A DNA stretch of 64,000 bases, taken from the NCBI RefSeq assembly GCF_000196315.1, contig NC_014230.1, forward strand, positions 2,194,501-2,258,500, read 5' to 3'. This stretch comes from Croceibacter atlanticus HTCC2559 (GTDB taxonomy: Bacteria > Bacteroidota > Bacteroidia > Flavobacteriales > Flavobacteriaceae). The translations under genes and the position numbers were made by a program. Positions 44,875 through 53,242 of this stretch are shown piece by piece; the stretch's first letter is position 1; each line of letters starts with the position of its first letter. The notes below the pieces were generated by a model. That model searched no databases. It was not told where the DNA came from and was given only the letters and a program-made list of their open reading frames with translations.

Positions 44875-45798
44875 TTAGTCTTTAGGTTCTTTTAGCTGTT
44901 GTGCTATACGAACAGGAAATTCTTTTTCGCCACCGTAAAGTTTAATTTCCTGAATATCTGCTGGCATATAGAAACCGTGTTCTTCGAGTGCTTCTTTTAC
45001 ATTTCTTACCACATTTCCCTTGGTAATAAGTGCCATACGCCTAAAATCATAGGTGTCTACCCAAAAGAACACCTTTAAGTTTACTGTACTAGTTGCAAGT
45101 TCATCTTCTATCACAAAATTTACATGTTCTTCATCTTCAACAACATTGGGTTCTTTTCTCAAAGCCTCTAATACTACTTTTTTAGCTCCTTCAATATTAT
45201 CTTCATAGGCTATTCCTATTATGAAATCCCATCTAAAAAATCCGTCTTCTGTATAATTGGTTACAGGTTCTGTAAGAACGTCACTATTAGGAATATACAC
45301 ATCTTTACCGTCGAAGGTTTTAAGTTTTGTATACCGAAACTCTAACTCTTTTACTTTTCCGAAATTATCGCCTATGGCTACAGTATCATTTACATCAAAT
45401 GGTCTGTTAAACGTAAGAATTATACCTGCTATAAAATTTTCACCTATATCCTTAAAGGCAAAACCTAACACTACGGCACTTGCACCTGCAGCAGTTAATA
45501 TACCAGTAGCAATACCACCCAAACCTGCTGCACGTAATCCTATCATTATAGCAATAACTATAAAGAGAAACCGTATAGCTTTTCCTAAAAACTTACTCAT
45601 TAAAGGATCTTGTGTACGTGCAGAAATACGCCTACGTGAGAAGTTACCTATCCAAGTCCCTATGATTACACCTAAAATTATGATGAGCAAGCCTAACCCT
45701 ATTGCTGGAAGTTGTGCAATAAACGCATTGTAAAAGTTTACTGTAGACTCTACTATTGTTAATTCATTATTAGTAGTAGTTGCTTGTAATAGTAACAT
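44875..45798 (-). CDS. Small-conductance mechanosensitive channel, MscS type
   Basis: A 307-residue MscS-family channel with three N-terminal membrane helices. The pore helix region is AAGLGGIATGILTAAGASAVVLGFAFKD (read in two pieces around residues 85-112), followed by the beta domain (IPNSDVLTEPVTNYT) and the C-terminal alpha/beta domain. It opens under osmotic downshock. The endonuclease/phosphatase-fold gene lies 21 bases upstream on the same strand. Confidence 0.92.
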   Translation of the reverse strand: MLLLQATTTNNELTIVESTVNFYNAFIAQLPAIGLGLLIIILGVIIGTWIGNFSRRRISARTQDPLMSKFLGKAIRFLFIVIAIMIGLRAAGLGGIATGILTAAGASAVVLGFAFKDIGENFIAGIILTFNRPFDVNDTVAIGDNFGKVKELEFRYTKLKTFDGKDVYIPNSDVLTEPVTNYTEDGFFRWDFIIGIAYEDNIEGAKKVVLEALRKEPNVVEDEEHVNFVIEDELATSTVNLKVFFWVDTYDFRRMALITKGNVVRNVKEALEEHGFYMPADIQEIKLYGGEKEFPVRIAQQLKEPKD

Positions 45799-45819
45799 AA
45801 TTTAAAGTGAATCTTTTAT

Positions 45820-46917
45820 TTAGTTCGTTATTTCATCTATCATCTCAAAGCCTGGCTTTCCTTTAATCTGCTCTTGCATCCTACTCAACTCATCTTTAGT
45901 TGGTGGAGGCATTTTTTGTTCGGCTGCCTTTTCTGGTTCAAAAGATAGTGAGGCATAAAATGGAAAATGATCGGAGTTTATATCATTTCCTAAGCCTATT
46001 TCTATAACTCTAAAATGCTCAGAAACAAACATATGATCTAAAGGCCAGCGCATTAAAGGATTATTTGCATTAAATGTATTAAAAAATCCTCTTCCCTTTC
46101 GCATATCCAACAAACCACTTATACGCTGAAATAATGTTGTAGTTTGTGACCACGCCACATCATTAAAATCTCCTGTTACTATAACTGGCAATTCAGATTT
46201 AGAAGCTAATTGTGCTGTAAGCATCATCTCCTTATCTCTATCTGAAGATGTTGGATTGTGTTGCGGCATTGGTGGCGTAGGATGTATAGCATACAATTGC
46301 ACTAACTGTGTGTTGTTTAGCTTTACTTTGGTGTGTATGGATGGTATACCATCATCTACCATAAACATCACTTTAGGGTTAACAAGTTCTTTTCTTGAAT
46401 AAAGTAGCATGCCATAAGTATTGTCTTGTGGTACTTCTACTTGATATGGATATCTCGCATTAACAATAGGAGCAATATTTTTCTGCCAAATTTTATCTGT
46501 TTCAGTAAGAATAATAACATCTGCATTTGCTGTTTTAATCTCATCTATTAAAAAACGAGGCTCTTTATTTTTTTGAAGAACATTGGCCACATAAATTTTT
46601 AAACTGTCGTGCTGCTCGTCTTCAGTTACATTTCCAATTTCTGTAGAAGACAACGGTGTGTAAGGATAAATTTTAGAGATCTGAAAGATAAAACAAGCTA
46701 TAATACCGCCTATAATAATATAGTCGTTTAACCATTTGTAATCAAATTTTATAAAGTATAACGCTAAAGCTGTCGCTGTAATACAGGTAAGTTGTACGTG
46801 TGGAAAATCGAATATTCTTACCCACCAAAAATCTAGTGAGACAAACCTGAAAAGCGTTAATACGATAACGATACAACCAAAAATTTTGATTGCGTTGTAG
46901 AGATGTTGTTTTGTCAT
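45820..46917 (-). CDS. Membrane-anchored endonuclease/exonuclease/phosphatase-family protein
   Basis: A 365-residue protein with three or so N-terminal membrane segments (residues 1-95) and an extracytoplasmic EEP-fold domain. Catalytic segments: VIILTETDKIWQ (Glu), IVTGDFNDVAWS (GDFN) and SDHFPFYASL (SDH). Such YafD-like proteins hydrolyse phosphodiesters in nucleic acids or lipids; the substrate is unknown. It lies between two MscS-type channel genes on the same strand, so a link to envelope stress is possible. Confidence 0.88.
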   Translation of the reverse strand: MTKQHLYNAIKIFGCIVIVLTLFRFVSLDFWWVRIFDFPHVQLTCITATALALYFIKFDYKWLNDYIIIGGIIACFIFQISKIYPYTPLSSTEIGNVTEDEQHDSLKIYVANVLQKNKEPRFLIDEIKTANADVIILTETDKIWQKNIAPIVNARYPYQVEVPQDNTYGMLLYSRKELVNPKVMFMVDDGIPSIHTKVKLNNTQLVQLYAIHPTPPMPQHNPTSSDRDKEMMLTAQLASKSELPVIVTGDFNDVAWSQTTTLFQRISGLLDMRKGRGFFNTFNANNPLMRWPLDHMFVSEHFRVIEIGLGNDINSDHFPFYASLSFEPEKAAEQKMPPPTKDELSRMQEQIKGKPGFEMIDEITN

Positions 46918-46978
46918 TGGTTAGTTGTAAGTAACACAAATATACTTGTAAGTCACTCAAACTTCTGCCAACAACTTG

Positions 46979-48265
46979 TTAATCATTTCTTAGCGCACGT
47001 TGTACATCTTTTCCAGATGGCAACTCGAAGATTTCTAAATCAAAATACTCTATGGCTGCAATAAGATGGTCAAAAATATCTGCCATAATAAGCTCGTATT
47101 TCTCCCATTGTTTATGGTGTGTGTAGCAAAATATCTCTAATGGTATACCATGTTCTGTAGGTGCCAAGTGCCTTACCATTAAAAATAGATTTTGGTTAAT
47201 TAATTCATTTTCATTTAGATATGCAGTTGCATAATTTCTAAACACTCCTAAGTTAGTTTGATTTCGACCGTTTACAATGTGAGACTTATCTATTTGATGT
47301 GTTCTGTTAAAACGCATCACTTCTTTTTGTCTATGCTCTAAATAAGGTGATATAAGCTGAATTTTCTTTAAACGCTCAATATCTTCATCATTAAGAAATC
47401 GAATAGAACTTTGTTTAATAAAAATACTACGTTTTATACGACGCCCTTTTGATTCCTGCATTCCTCTCCAATTCTGAAAAGAATCACTAATAAGACTGTA
47501 TGTAGGAATGGTAGTATATGTGTTATCAAAATTTTGAACGCGTACAGTAGCAAGGTTTATTTCTGTAACATAACCGTCTGCTCCATATTTGCTAAAGGTT
47601 ATCCAATCTCCAATCCTAACAATGTCATTAACAGAAATTTGTATACTTGCCACAAATCCTAGGATGGTATCTTTAAATATTAAAAGTATTACTGCAGATA
47701 CTGCACCAAGAGATAATGCAAACTCTTTGATAGAAGTACCGAATAATTGAGACAATACTAATATAATTCCTATTGCCCAGAGTATGATCATTAATACTTG
47801 AACATAGCTCTCTATAGGTTTGTCTGCATACTCTTCTTTAGTTCTTAAATAGTATTTAGTACTTCTTAAAATACTTCTTAACAAGCGTACCGCAAGGAAT
47901 ATAACGTATATGTTAATTATGGTTGTAAAGAAACCTAGCGTTTCTGGAAAATCGTAAACCAAATATGGTAACGCTAATTTTATTAACGTTACAGGAATAA
48001 TATGTGCTACATACCTTGGAAAGTTGGTCTGCAACATATGATCATCAAAAGTATTTTTACTTTTAATGGTAAATGCTCTAAAACCTTCAACAATTGCCCA
48101 TCTTAAAAAGCGATCTAGCATATAGACTGCTGTTCCAAAAACCAGACAGTTTAATAAAACGCCAAGCATAGTTGCATTTATCACCGTCATACCTTGTGAT
48201 GTAAGCAAATCTTGAAAAAAGCAAGCGTATTCAGAAAGCGCTTTCTCGTTAATAGACATATTCAT
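46979..48265 (-). CDS. Mechanosensitive channel, YbdG/MscM-like
   Basis: A 428-residue MscS-superfamily channel with five predicted membrane segments and the YbdG-type insertion in the cytoplasmic domain. The pore/beta region is ALSLGAVSAVILLIFKDTILGF then DIVRIGDWITF and INLATVRVQNFDNTYTTIP. YbdG of E. coli contributes to small-conductance activity under mild hyperosmotic change. It is 61 bases upstream of the EEP-family gene. Confidence 0.91.
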   Translation of the reverse strand: MNMSINEKALSEYACFFQDLLTSQGMTVINATMLGVLLNCLVFGTAVYMLDRFLRWAIVEGFRAFTIKSKNTFDDHMLQTNFPRYVAHIIPVTLIKLALPYLVYDFPETLGFFTTIINIYVIFLAVRLLRSILRSTKYYLRTKEEYADKPIESYVQVLMIILWAIGIILVLSQLFGTSIKEFALSLGAVSAVILLIFKDTILGFVASIQISVNDIVRIGDWITFSKYGADGYVTEINLATVRVQNFDNTYTTIPTYSLISDSFQNWRGMQESKGRRIKRSIFIKQSSIRFLNDEDIERLKKIQLISPYLEHRQKEVMRFNRTHQIDKSHIVNGRNQTNLGVFRNYATAYLNENELINQNLFLMVRHLAPTEHGIPLEIFCYTHHKQWEKYELIMADIFDHLIAAIEYFDLEIFELPSGKDVQRALRND

Positions 48266-48362
48266 AATTTATAATACAAAGATACCAAAGTTTACAAGGA
48301 GGCATTACTAATGTATAAATCATTTGTAGGAAAAGGATTTAAAAACACATATAAGATATCTC

Positions 48363-48370
48363 TATATTTG
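48363..48370 (+). promoter_or_regulatory. -7 box of tsaE
   Basis: TATATTTG, an exact TAnnTTTG, 17 bases before the ATG. No TTG is seen at -33. Confidence 0.45.
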
Positions 48371-48387
48371 CAGCATATTTTAAAGAG

Positions 48388-48792
48388 ATGACACTTACTT
48401 ATAAGCTTTCAGAAATAGATGACATTGCAGCACAACTTATAGAAATGTTTAAGTATAAAACTATTTTATTTGAAGCAGAAATGGGATCTGGAAAAACTAC
48501 TTTAATAAAAGCCTTAGCAAGTTGTTTAGGTGTAAATGATATTACAGGAAGTCCAACATTTTCTTTAGTAAATGAATATCAAGGATTAACTGATAAAGTA
48601 TATCATTTTGATTTGTATAGAATTGAAGATGAAGATGAATTATATGATATTGGTTTTGAAGACTATCTTACAGATAACGCCTATGTTTTTATAGAATGGC
48701 CAGACATTGCCACGCCATTTTTGGAAGATCAAGTACACACCATTAAATTATTAGCAATCAATTCTGATACTAGGCAACTTACATTACAGTAA
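48388..48792 (+). CDS. tsaE: tRNA threonylcarbamoyladenosine synthesis ATPase TsaE
   Basis: A 134-residue P-loop ATPase that works with TsaB and TsaD to place t6A at position 37 of ANN-decoding tRNAs. The Walker A motif is EAEMGSGKTTLIK, followed by SPTFSLVNEY and HFDLYRIEDEDEL, all diagnostic of TsaE. Length is normal. Alanine dehydrogenase follows after 38 bases, a gene order often seen in flavobacteria. Confidence 0.95.
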   Translation: MTLTYKLSEIDDIAAQLIEMFKYKTILFEAEMGSGKTTLIKALASCLGVNDITGSPTFSLVNEYQGLTDKVYHFDLYRIEDEDELYDIGFEDYLTDNAYVFIEWPDIATPFLEDQVHTIKLLAINSDTRQLTLQ

Positions 48793-48830
48793 TTTTTCTA
48801 ACTTTACTAAGTAAGCACTAACCAAGACTC

Positions 48831-50030
48831 ATGAGTAAACCTAGTACACCATTTTCTAAAGCAGAATTATTGCCCCAAGAAGAAAAGCTAGAAGTTAAGA
48901 AGCAAAAAGGCGAACTTTTTATAGGTATCCCGAAAGAAAACTCCTATCAAGAAAAGCGAATATGTCTTACTCCTGATGCTGTTGCAGCTATAACAGCTCA
49001 CGGGCATAGAGTAATGATGGAGTCTGGTGCTGGTGAAGGTGCACGTTTTACAGATAAAGATTATAGTGAGGCTGGTGCTAAGATTACACAGGATACGCAA
49101 AAAGTATTTTCTTGTCCTATGATTCTTAAGGTAGAGCCACCTACTCACGAAGAAATAGATATGATGAATCCAGCTTCGGTTCTTATTTCTGCACTTCAAC
49201 TAAAAACCCAAGATAAATCTTATTTTCAAAAGCTAGCTGAAAAACGTATTACAGCATTGGCATTTGAGTTTATAAGAGATGAAGATGGTACATATCCAGC
49301 AGTAAGAGCGTTAAGTGAAATAGCAGGAACAGCGTCTATTTTAATTGCCTCTCAAATAATGAGTGGTCAAAAACCTGGTACAGGACTTATGTTTGGTAAT
49401 ATTAGTGGAGTACCTCCAACCGAAGTGGTCATTATAGGAGCAGGAACTGTCGGTGAGTTTGCAGCACGATCTGCCGTTGGTTTGGGAGCCAATGTTAAGG
49501 TGTTCGATAATTCTATCACAAAATTAAGATGTATACAAACCAATATTGGTAGGCCACTACATACCTCTACCCTACAACCAAAGTATTTAATGAAAGCTTT
49601 AAAGCGAGCCGATGTTGTAATTGGAGCAGTAAGAGGTAATAATAGAGCTCCTGTATTAGTGACTCAAACAATGGTGGAGCAAATGAAAGCTGGATCAGTT
49701 ATTATTGATGTTAGTATAGATATGGGTGGTTGTGTAGAAACTAGCGAAATAACTTCTCATGATGAACCTATTCATGTAAAACACGGTGTTATTCATTATG
49801 GTGTACCTAATATACCATCAAGATATTCCCGTACAGCTTCTGTTTCTATTAGTAACATCTTTACACCATACCTGTTGCACATTGCCGAAGAAGGTGGATT
49901 AGAAGATACTGTGAGGTTTGATAAAGGCTTAAGAAATGGCATTTATTTTTATCATGGCGTACTTACTAACAGGTCTGTTGCAGAGTGGTTTGATCTAAAT
50001 TATAGAGACATTAACCTACTTATATTTTAA
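48831..50030 (+). CDS. ald: Alanine dehydrogenase
   Basis: A 399-residue NAD-dependent alanine dehydrogenase/PNT-like protein that interconverts alanine and pyruvate plus ammonia. The substrate domain starts IGIPKENSYQEKRICLTPD; the Rossmann motif is VVIIGAGTVGEFAARSAVGLG near residue 200. The N-terminal 25 residues are an extension over B. subtilis Ald, as usual in Bacteroidota. Relatives sometimes serve as pyridine nucleotide transhydrogenase subunits, but no beta subunit is adjacent. Confidence 0.92.
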   Translation: MSKPSTPFSKAELLPQEEKLEVKKQKGELFIGIPKENSYQEKRICLTPDAVAAITAHGHRVMMESGAGEGARFTDKDYSEAGAKITQDTQKVFSCPMILKVEPPTHEEIDMMNPASVLISALQLKTQDKSYFQKLAEKRITALAFEFIRDEDGTYPAVRALSEIAGTASILIASQIMSGQKPGTGLMFGNISGVPPTEVVIIGAGTVGEFAARSAVGLGANVKVFDNSITKLRCIQTNIGRPLHTSTLQPKYLMKALKRADVVIGAVRGNNRAPVLVTQTMVEQMKAGSVIIDVSIDMGGCVETSEITSHDEPIHVKHGVIHYGVPNIPSRYSRTASVSISNIFTPYLLHIAEEGGLEDTVRFDKGLRNGIYFYHGVLTNRSVAEWFDLNYRDINLLIF

Positions 50031-50100
50031 TCTGCTGCCAAACCTTACGGTTTGTGAGATATAACTTCTAAATTTGCACCCTAACATTTAATTTTCTATT

Positions 50101-50475
50101 GTGAAACTTATACATCGTGTGAGCTACTATTTAGGTGGTTTTGTTGTAGGCATAATTATCCTCATGTTTTTCTTGGGAGGCAAACGTGCTTCCTGTGACT
50201 ATGGCCCAGAGTCAAGAGTTTTAAAAAACATAAAGCTTAAAGATCGCATATTTACTAGCGAGGCTATAGCAGAAATGGCTAGAGTACAGTTAGATACTTC
50301 AGATATTTCAGCGGCATTACTAAACGGAGATGTTATCTTTTCTGAAAGTAATACAAATTTAGACTCTTGTAATATCTATGCAATTTCACATTATAAAGGC
50401 GATCAAGAATTTAAATTTAAAGCAGAAAACTGCAAAGTGAAAGCTACAATTAGTGATGTAGAACTAGTTGAATAA
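50101..50475 (+). CDS. DUF4258 protein with N-terminal membrane anchor
   Basis: A 124-residue protein that starts at a GTG. One membrane segment (about residues 8-26) precedes a small extracytoplasmic domain containing DYGPESRVLKNIKLKD and NLDSCNIYAI. It matches proteins labelled DUF4258 that often follow alanine dehydrogenase in flavobacteria. Function unknown. TAAATTTG at 50069-50076 is a possible -7 box, so it may have its own promoter. Confidence 0.8.
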   Translation: MKLIHRVSYYLGGFVVGIIILMFFLGGKRASCDYGPESRVLKNIKLKDRIFTSEAIAEMARVQLDTSDISAALLNGDVIFSESNTNLDSCNIYAISHYKGDQEFKFKAENCKVKATISDVELVE

Positions 50476-50494
50476 TATTTTTTTAAGGAGATTA

Positions 50495-50520
50495 AACCTT
50501 TTCTGTAAATAACCGTCTAA
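50495..50520 (+). promoter_or_regulatory. ECF-type promoter of the sigma factor operon
   Basis: AACCTTTT (from 50495) and CCGTCTAA (ending 50520), with 15 bases between AACC and CGTC, fit the AAC/CGTC layout of ECF sigma-dependent promoters. It lies 24 bases before the TTG start of the sigma factor, as expected for autoregulation. Confidence 0.55.
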
Positions 50521-50544
50521 CCATTAGTAAGATATCTTAAGTAC

Positions 50545-51090
50545 TTGGAAGATCATCAATCACTTTTTATAACTCAGCTTAAAGACAAGGCCACAAGAGA
50601 GACAGCCTTTAGGAAGCTTATGGCCGATTATAAAGAACGGTTATATTGGCATATTCGTAATATCGTTAAGTCTCATGACGATGCAGATGATGTGCTTCAA
50701 AATACATTTATCAAGATTTACAGATATATAGATAAATTTAAAGGAGACAGTAAGTTATACACGTGGATGTATAGAATTGCAACTAATGAAGCTCTTACAT
50801 TTTTAAGCAAACAGGCTAAAAGAAAATCTATAACAGATGAGGAGCTACAAACAAGTCTTATTGAAAATTTAGAAAGCGATGTTTATTTTGAAGGCGATGA
50901 GATTGCTAAAAAATTACAAGAAGCTATAGCTACATTACCAGAAAAACAACGCCTAGTCTTTAATATGAGATATTTTCAGGAATTAAAGTATGCTGATATC
51001 TCAGAAATTACAGAAACAAGTGAAGGGTCTTTAAAGGCTAGTTATCACTTGGCTTCAAAAAAAATTGAAGAGTACTTAAAAACAAATTAA
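50545..51090 (+). CDS. ECF RNA polymerase sigma factor
   Basis: A 181-residue ECF sigma factor. The start is a TTG at 50545; the next Met (50623) would cut into region 2. Region 2 contains DDADDVLQNTFIKIYRYIDKF and region 4 LPEKQRLVFNMRYFQELKYADISEIT. It heads a three-gene unit with a membrane protein (31 bases on) and a Spy-like protein. The upstream AACC/CGTC elements suggest that it transcribes itself. Confidence 0.93.
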   Translation: MEDHQSLFITQLKDKATRETAFRKLMADYKERLYWHIRNIVKSHDDADDVLQNTFIKIYRYIDKFKGDSKLYTWMYRIATNEALTFLSKQAKRKSITDEELQTSLIENLESDVYFEGDEIAKKLQEAIATLPEKQRLVFNMRYFQELKYADISEITETSEGSLKASYHLASKKIEEYLKTN

Positions 51091-51121
51091 ACCTTTTAAG
51101 TATATAAGAGTCAAATTAATA

Positions 51122-51637
51122 ATGAAAACGAATAATAAATCACATAACGCTTCAGGTTTTAAAACTCCAGCTAATTATTTTGATGGATTTGAAGACCGTA
51201 TGTTCTCTAAACTAAGTTCTGAAAATGAACTTAAAGAGAGTACGCCTAATGGTTTTACTATTCCAGACGGTTATTTTAATACTGTAGAAGATAGCGTTTT
51301 TGCTAAGCTTAATATTCAGAAAGATGCTGAAGAAACTTCTACATCTAACACACCTACCATTCGCTTAAACTATTGGTACCTATCTGCAATTGCAGCTGTA
51401 TTAATTGTTTGTATGATGGTAGTTAACATACAAAAAACAAACACATTAACGTTTGATACTATTGAAATTACAAGTATTGAAGATGCTTTAGAAGAAGGCT
51501 ATTTAGACATTAGCTTATCTGATATTACATCATTATATGAAAACACAGAACTTACAGCTAGTTTTGATGTAGATGATGATGCCATTTTAGAATATTTAGA
51601 AAACAATATAGACGATCAATCATTTTATTCTGAATAA
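51122..51637 (+). CDS. Putative anti-sigma factor with duplicated N-terminal motif
   Basis: A 171-residue single-pass membrane protein (helix about residues 82-100). The N-terminal cytoplasmic part has two copies of a 20-residue motif, F-x2-P-x2-YF-x4-E-x6-KL, at residues 12-31 and 44-63. The acidic C-terminus (SFDVDDDAILEYLENN) is outside. No zinc-binding anti-sigma motif is visible. Position directly after the sigma factor makes an anti-sigma role likely but unproved. Confidence 0.7.
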   Translation: MKTNNKSHNASGFKTPANYFDGFEDRMFSKLSSENELKESTPNGFTIPDGYFNTVEDSVFAKLNIQKDAEETSTSNTPTIRLNYWYLSAIAAVLIVCMMVVNIQKTNTLTFDTIEITSIEDALEEGYLDISLSDITSLYENTELTASFDVDDDAILEYLENNIDDQSFYSE

Positions 51638-51638
51638 T

Positions 51639-52103
51639 ATGAAAACATATATCACCCTATTTATCCTTTTTATATCTGTTGCAGCTATGGCGCAACCAGA
51701 TAGTAAAGAACGTATCGAAGCTCTTAAAACCGCTTACCTTACAGAGCAACTTGAGTTAACTAGTAAAGAAGCTCAAAAATTTTGGCCTATTTACAACGCA
51801 TATAGTGAAAGATTACATGATCTGTATGTAAGAGAGCACAAAGAGGTTAAAGACGAACTTCGCAATTGTAGTGATGAGCTTTCAGAAAGTAAATCTGCTC
51901 AACTTGTAGAAACTTTTATAAGCATAGAAGAAAATAAGGTAAAAGAACGCAGAAACTTGGTTAAAAACCTAGCGCCTGTAATTTCAAAAAAGAAAACAAT
52001 TAAACTTTTTAAAGCAGAAGATGACTTTAGACGTCGTTTGCTAAAAGAGTATAGAGAAAGGCGTCACAAAGAAGAAGAGGAAAAACGTAAGGAGCAACCT
52101 TAA
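51639..52103 (+). CDS. Spy/CpxP-like periplasmic helical protein
   Basis: A 154-residue protein with a signal peptide (ends AMAQ, residue 19) and an all-helical mature part. KTAYLTEQLELTSKEAQKFWPIYNAYSERL (read in pieces) is the LTxxQ-like segment of periplasmic sensors, and the tail is very rich in Arg, Lys and Glu. In such ECF units it may monitor envelope damage. It begins 2 bases after the anti-sigma gene and its 3' end overlaps the convergent YCF48-like gene by 4 bases. Confidence 0.78.
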   Translation: MKTYITLFILFISVAAMAQPDSKERIEALKTAYLTEQLELTSKEAQKFWPIYNAYSERLHDLYVREHKEVKDELRNCSDELSESKSAQLVETFISIEENKVKERRNLVKNLAPVISKKKTIKLFKAEDDFRRRLLKEYRERRHKEEEEKRKEQP

Positions 52104-53182
52104 TTAAAGGTTAGTTTAGCTACTCTACCTTTACCAGTTGCATATGCAGTTGTAGGGTTTAAAAACCTTATAGAGTAAAAACTTTCATCACTTAGTGTTG
52201 TCCATTCTTTTCCTGCATCACTAGTAAAGCTAATCCCTGTAAAGCCTACAGCAACCAATGCTTTACCTTGTCCTTCTGGTACGTATTGTACACAGCTTTT
52301 ATAACCAATACCAGAGTTGTTAGCAACTAAAGACCAACTTTTGCCACCATCTATAGTAACAGCTTTGTTTTGAGAGTTGTTATCAGGTTGTGTATAATCT
52401 CCACCAACAATAAATCCGTTGGTTTCATCATAAAAATCTATAGAGTAACCACCAGTAGTTTCCTTTCCTTGTATTAAAGGAGTAGTTGCTACAGACCAGG
52501 TATATCCTCTATCTTCAGTATAAAAAACTCTACTAGCTTTACCACCAGAAATTATCCAAGCCTTGTCTCCTATCACTTTAATATTTGTGTCACTTGCAGC
52601 AAAAGCAGCTTCACCATCAAAAGATTGCGGTAAATCTTCACAAGCAATTTTATTCCAAGTTAAGCCACCATCTCTAGTGATAAGTATAGAAAGACAACCA
52701 TTTGTAGGATCTCCCATAGCAATACCATCCATAGAATCCCAAAATGCAAGAGAATCATAAAATACAGATTCACCTTCTTCGGTATATACTATAGATATTG
52801 TGGCGTCTTTATTTTTATAAGGTAAAGAAATTAACGTTCCAGGATTACCAATTGATAATGCATAAAGCGCATCGTTTACAGCAACACTTCTAAACGCTAA
52901 AGTTGAGAAGACAGAATCTTGTTTTGGTGATGGAAAATTAAAGAACATCTGGCTATCATCAAACTTATTGCCTTGTCGTTTTAATACTCCAAAACCGGTG
53001 TTATACGCTAAGGCTAATGTATCTTCAGCTATAATCTCTAAACCTCTAATACTTAGGTCTTCGTTAGTATATATAACTTCAATATCTACAGATGAAAAGT
53101 TAGCAACTTCTTCTGTTGTGGTTTTGCATCCCATTATTAAAAATAAGGTGCAATAAACAATGGTTTTAAAATTAAAATGCAT
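52100..53182 (-). CDS. YCF48-like beta-propeller lipoprotein
   Basis: A 360-residue exported lipoprotein (signal ending LIMGC, Cys19) with WD/BNR-like propeller repeats: SILITRDGGLTWNK, VFYTEDRGYTWSV, KAVTIDGGKSWSL and SFTSDAGKEWTTL. This Asp-box pattern is shared by sialidase-like and YCF48/Hcf136 proteins. No sialidase catalytic set is seen. Its role is unknown; it is often labelled oxidoreductase in databases without support. Confidence 0.82.
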   Translation of the reverse strand: MHFNFKTIVYCTLFLIMGCKTTTEEVANFSSVDIEVIYTNEDLSIRGLEIIAEDTLALAYNTGFGVLKRQGNKFDDSQMFFNFPSPKQDSVFSTLAFRSVAVNDALYALSIGNPGTLISLPYKNKDATISIVYTEEGESVFYDSLAFWDSMDGIAMGDPTNGCLSILITRDGGLTWNKIACEDLPQSFDGEAAFAASDTNIKVIGDKAWIISGGKASRVFYTEDRGYTWSVATTPLIQGKETTGGYSIDFYDETNGFIVGGDYTQPDNNSQNKAVTIDGGKSWSLVANNSGIGYKSCVQYVPEGQGKALVAVGFTGISFTSDAGKEWTTLSDESFYSIRFLNPTTAYATGKGRVAKLTFN

Positions 53183-53215
53183 GCTTTAAATATAGGTCTA
53201 TTCTTATTATAATCT

Positions 53216-53223
53216 TACCTTTG
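53216..53223 (+). promoter_or_regulatory. -7 box of the methyltransferase/endonuclease unit
   Basis: TACCTTTG, an exact TAnnTTTG, 19 bases before the ATG. No TTG is seen at -33. Confidence 0.4.
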
Positions 53224-53242
53224 CAGGCTTAATTTTTTATAT

